Position numbers and translations under genes: made by a program. Of a stretch of DNA of 9,034 nt, positions 6,699 to 9,034 are shown piece after piece. The stretch comes from JBDTVS01 sp040007095 (GTDB lineage Bacteria > Acidobacteriota > Vicinamibacteria > Vicinamibacterales > CAVVIG01): positions 1 through 9,034 of the forward strand of contig JBDTVS010000152.1 of the NCBI GenBank assembly GCA_040007095.1, in the 5' to 3' direction. The first letter of the stretch is position 1. Every line of letters begins with the position of its first letter. The notes under the pieces are model-generated. The model had not been told where the DNA came from and did no database searches. It worked only from the letters and a program-made list of their open reading frames with translations.

Positions 6699-7147
6699 AG
6701 TACGCGCTCGACACGAACATCTTCATCGATGGCTTCCGAAACGAGGCCGCGCAGGCCGAGATTTTTGCATTTTTGAAAGGAGCGCTTCCGTTCACGTTCT
6801 TGAGCGCCGTCGTGATGCAGGAACTCGCCGTCGGCGCGCGGACTGCTCGGGCATCGCGCGACGTGCAGCAGGGTGTGTTCGAAGCGTTTGAGCGGCGTCG
6901 CCGCGTGTTTGCGCCGTCCAGTGCGGCTTTCGTGGAGAGCGGCCGTGTCCTCGCCGCGATGGCCGCCCGTGAAGGCTGGCAGTTACTGGATGAGAAGCCT
7001 TCCCTCCTGAACGACGCGCTCATCGCGGTGTCATGTCGCGAGCAAGGCGTCACGCTGATCACGAGGGATGGCGACTTTAAGCGTCTGTCGTCCTTCGTCA
7101 GAGGCTTTCATTACGCGCCACCTTGGCCGTCGATGTCGACTCCGTAG
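6695..7147 (+). CDS. PIN-domain ribonuclease toxin, VapC-like
   Basis: A 150-aa PIN-domain protein, the usual size of VapC, expected to cleave RNA with a Mg-dependent acidic centre. The conserved acids are present: D6 in LDTNIFID, E43 in MQELAVG, D107 in LLNDALIA, and D125 in ITRDGDF. The order and spacing suit an intact active site. It starts with GTG at 6695 inside the antitoxin's stop and lacks its own clear ribosome binding site, so it depends on antitoxin translation. No stop or frameshift interrupts it, unlike the neighbouring integrase and second transposase. That fits selection keeping the pair, although this is inference. The RNA target cannot be read from sequence. Confidence 0.83.
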   Translation: MKYALDTNIFIDGFRNEAAQAEIFAFLKGALPFTFLSAVVMQELAVGARTARASRDVQQGVFEAFERRRRVFAPSSAAFVESGRVLAAMAAREGWQLLDEKPSLLNDALIAVSCREQGVTLITRDGDFKRLSSFVRGFHYAPPWPSMSTP

Positions 7148-7348
7148 TTCCGAGAATTCGATCGAGACCGCGTGAGTGCTGTATCGACGAGCGGGGTACG
7201 GGTCTCACGGTCTCAATACCTGGGTCGGGTAGGGCGATGGCGCGCACGCCGTTGGTGAAGCCTGCTCCCCGTACTGTCCAAAAACTCGATCGACTACGAC
7301 AACCGAGCGCCTACGGTCGCTCGAGAACTGATGGGCTGACCACCAGCC

Positions 7349-8718
7349 TGTGCCTGCTAAATAGTCCGTTCTTGTTGCGGGAGTTGATGTTGCAGCCAAC
7401 GATGGATACGCTTCTGGGACGATGATGTCGGTGTGTATCTCGCTTCTCCTGACGCTCCGAACATGGGCACGGTCGCGCGCTGCACTCCAGCTCGAAGTAC
7501 TGGCGTTGCGGCACCAGCTACAGGTGTTGCAGCGCACCAGGCCTCGGCGGTTACAGCTCACGAACCCGGATCGGTGGCTCTGGGTCGTGCTCCTGCGCCA
7601 CTGGACCGGATGGCGAACAGCACTCGTTATCGTCAGGCCTGAGACGGTCATCGCCTGGCACGACGAGGCTTCCGACTCTGGTGGGCATGGAGGAGCCGCC
7701 GACGCATCGGACGGCCGACGGTGCCCGCCGACATCCGGACGCTGATTCGCACCATGGCCGAAGCGAACCCGCGTTGGGGCGCGCCGCGGATCCACGGCGA
7801 ATTGCTGAAAGTCGGAATCGACGTCTGTCAGGCGACGGTCGCGAAATACATGATGCGCCCGCGCCAGCCGCCATCGCAAACCTGGCGCACCTTCCTGCGG
7901 AATCACATGGGCCAGATCGTGGCGGCCGATTTCTTCGTGGTCCCGACTGCGACCTACCGTCTCTTGTTCGTCCTGGTGCTTCTCGCCCACGATCGGCGAC
8001 GCATCCGGCATGTGGCGGTCACCGCGCATCCGACGGCGGCCTGGACGGCCCAACAACTACGCGAGGCGTTCCCGTGGGACGAGGCGCCGCGTTACCTGCT
8101 TCACGATCGCGATCATGCGTTCGACGGCCTCAGGGCCACGGCGAAGGCAATGCGGATCGAAGAAGTGCTCACGTCCCCGCGGGCGCCTTGGCAAAATGCC
8201 TTCGTCGAGCGATTTATTGGATCGGCTCGTCGCGAGTGTTTCGATCACGTCATTGTGTTCAACGAAGCCGGTCTGCACCGGCTGATGACTCGTTATTGTT
8301 CGTACTTCGAACGGTCCCGCACGCATTTGTCGCTGGACAAAGACACACCGATTCCACGTGCGGTCATGCCGCCTGGTGACGGCATCGTCGTGGCGATCCC
8401 TGAGGTCGGTGGCCTCCACCATCGGTACGAACGACGCGCGGCCTGAACGGCTGTCTTGCCACGGGGTCGATGCGCCCGAGCAGAGCACCGACGGCCAGGC
8501 CCCGCCCTGCTGCCACCCCGATACGCCAGCCGTCCGACCTTTACGAAAGGTCGCCTCAGTCTCGACACGCCCACTTGGTCGCCCTCCCGCTAACACGAGC
8601 AAGGACGACATGCGCGCCGATGCCGAGGCCTGCCCGGCACAAACGAACTGACGGGGGCTGAATTCAGATCGCGCGAGGAAATGTGCTGATCGGCGAGATG
8701 GACTTTCTGGTAGGGACA
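7349..8718 (+). mobile_element. Insertion sequence, copy 2 (broken transposase), about 1.37 kb
   Basis: Related to copy 1 over its whole length and in the same orientation. Left end TGTGCCTGCTAAATAGTCC (7349-7367); right end, read inward on the minus strand, TGTCCCTACCAGAAAGTCC (8718-8700). These match at 14 of 19 positions and serve as imperfect terminal inverted repeats; the right end matches the left end of copy 1 at 15 of 19. Reading the AlbA_2 remnant leftward, its coding similarity stops at the same point (about 8719), which independently supports the right boundary. No target duplication is visible, and the remainder of that gene is not found left of 7349. CTGAATTCAG (8658-8667) is a 10-bp palindrome in the tail. 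Confidence 0.62.
7422..8446 (+). pseudogene. IS transposase, copy 2, broken by a one-base deletion
   Basis: This is the same 341-codon transposase gene as in copy 1. The frame is open from ATG 7422 to the codons for AWH, then shifts at about 7660-7661, where copy 1 has CACCGACGCGGC and this copy has CACGACGAGGC, one C short. Restoring that base gives RRGFRLWW...RRRIGRPT, matching copy 1, and the total returns to exactly 1026 bases. Downstream the catalytic core is fully preserved (AADFF, LHDRD, NAFVERF). A 241-aa downstream frame could in principle start at an internal codon near 7721 and would lack the N-terminal region. Recoding is unlikely, because copy 1 needs none and no slippery heptamer is visible. 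Confidence 0.85.
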
Positions 8719-8887
8719 ACCGAATCACCGCCGGAGCGTTCGCATGACCAGCCACTCTGCGGGCCGCCCTCGCGGCGTCCGGCCACTCGGTCTTCAGCTC
8801 GACACGATCATCCTCGATCAGCTGCTTCCCGCGAACCCGGTCCACGATTGAGAGCACCCACGCTTCGACCTGCTCTGGCGATCTCAT
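8719..8887 (-). pseudogene. N-terminal remnant of an AlbA_2 (Schlafen-like) domain protein
   Basis: From ATG 8887-8885 the minus strand reads MRSPEQVEAWVLSIVDRV, then EDDRVELKTEWPD and AARRVAGHANA. This resembles the start of bacterial AlbA_2 putative DNA-binding or Schlafen-like proteins, where VELK and GHANA are usual. After codon 51 the likely continuation SGGDSVV lies one frame over, so a base is missing near 8734/8735. Similarity then ends at the right end of IS copy 2. The gene is therefore both frameshifted and truncated, retaining about 55 codons of a protein normally several hundred long. No strong ribosome binding site precedes the ATG. The family assignment rests on recalled motifs. 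Confidence 0.55.
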
Positions 8888-8900
8888 AGAGCTTTGTCAC

Positions 8901-8932
8901 TGCAAAACGAAAAGGCGCCGATGACGGCGCCT
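8901..8932 (-). terminator. Intrinsic terminator downstream of the tRNA-Asn
   Basis: AGGCGCCG (8913-8920) and CGGCGCCT (8925-8932) form a perfect 8-bp GC stem with a 4-base loop. On the minus strand it is followed by TTTTCGTTTT, a good U-tract. It lies about 48 bases beyond the tRNA 3' end and before the AlbA_2 remnant, so it would end tRNA transcription. Confidence 0.8.
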
Positions 8933-8945
8933 CTTCTTGGAATCC

Positions 8946-8965
8946 GTTGCAAGCTCGTTGCAAGC
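8946..8965. repeat. Tandem GTTGCAAGC direct repeat beside the tRNA
   Basis: GTTGCAAGC occurs at 8946-8954 and again at 8957-8965, two bases apart, between the tRNA 3' end and its terminator. Start-to-start spacing is 11 bases, about one helical turn. Short repeats next to a tRNA can be integrase arm sites, but that role is speculative here. Confidence 0.45.
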
Positions 8966-8979
8966 AACCTCGCGAAAGT

Positions 8980-9034
8980 TGGCTCCTCAGGCTGGATTCG
9001 AACCAGCAACCCTCCGGTTAACAGCGTAATGCAG
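8980..9034 (-). tRNA. tRNA-Asn (GTT), partial, 5' half outside window
   Basis: The minus strand holds the 3' part of a tRNA: anticodon loop CTGTTAA with anticodon GTT, variable loop GGGTT, T-arm GCTGG-TTCGAAT-CCAGC, acceptor strand CTGAGGA, discriminator G and an encoded CCA (8982-8980). The acceptor strand and G discriminator suit bacterial tRNA-Asn. The anticodon stem is odd: the 5' strand before the loop is TTACG and the 3' strand after it is CCGGA, which gives only T-A, T-G and G-C pairs and two mismatches. The 3' side expects TCCGG and the 5' side expects CGTAA. It may be a recombined attachment site or a non-functional copy rather than a working gene. Confidence 0.72.

Noticed and set aside
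7650..7730. Programmed frameshifting of the copy 2 transposase
   Set aside because: Copy 1 encodes the same protein in one uninterrupted frame and no slippery heptamer is visible at the shift; a deletion is simpler.
8057..8887. A 276-codon minus-strand frame taken as one gene
   Set aside because: Only the first 51 codons look real (AlbA_2-like); the rest is antisense to IS copy 2.
1..9034. CRISPR array or rRNA genes
   Set aside because: No regularly spaced repeat series and no conserved rRNA stretches were seen.

Overview
The window is GC-rich DNA with dense codon use. It most resembles a soil-type, high-GC Gram-negative lineage such as Acidobacteriota; this is inferred from base composition and gene style, and no marker gene is present. 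It falls into two unlike halves.

Left half (about 1-3900), specialised metabolism. The window opens inside the 3' end of a gene for a CmlA-type diiron beta-hydroxylase, an enzyme that acts on amino acids tethered to a nonribosomal peptide synthetase (NRPS). A secreted calcineurin-like metallophosphoesterase follows on the same strand. Convergent to these is a tightly coupled pair, sbnA-sbnB, which makes L-2,3-diaminopropionate (L-Dap) from O-phosphoserine and glutamate. A tethered-amino-acid hydroxylase beside a Dap pair suggests the edge of an NRPS gene cluster whose assembly line lies left of the window. The exported phosphatase could be a tailoring or prodrug-activating enzyme, or a bystander.

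Right half (about 4200-9034), a worn mobile-element zone. Two related insertion sequences of about 1.36 kb lie in the same orientation. The first carries an intact 341-aa DDE transposase; the second carries the same gene broken by a one-base deletion. Between them are the C-terminal remnant of a tyrosine recombinase with several frameshifts and an apparently intact VapBC-type toxin-antitoxin operon. Right of the second IS is the frameshifted, truncated start of an AlbA_2 (Schlafen-like) protein, then an intrinsic terminator, then the 3' part of a tRNA-Asn(GTT) gene running off the window. The two sides of its anticodon stem do not pair well, which would fit a recombination joint in the anticodon loop. 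Integrase remnant, tRNA, TA module and IS copies together look like the remains of an integrated element next to a biosynthetic cluster. No CRISPR array or rRNA was seen.
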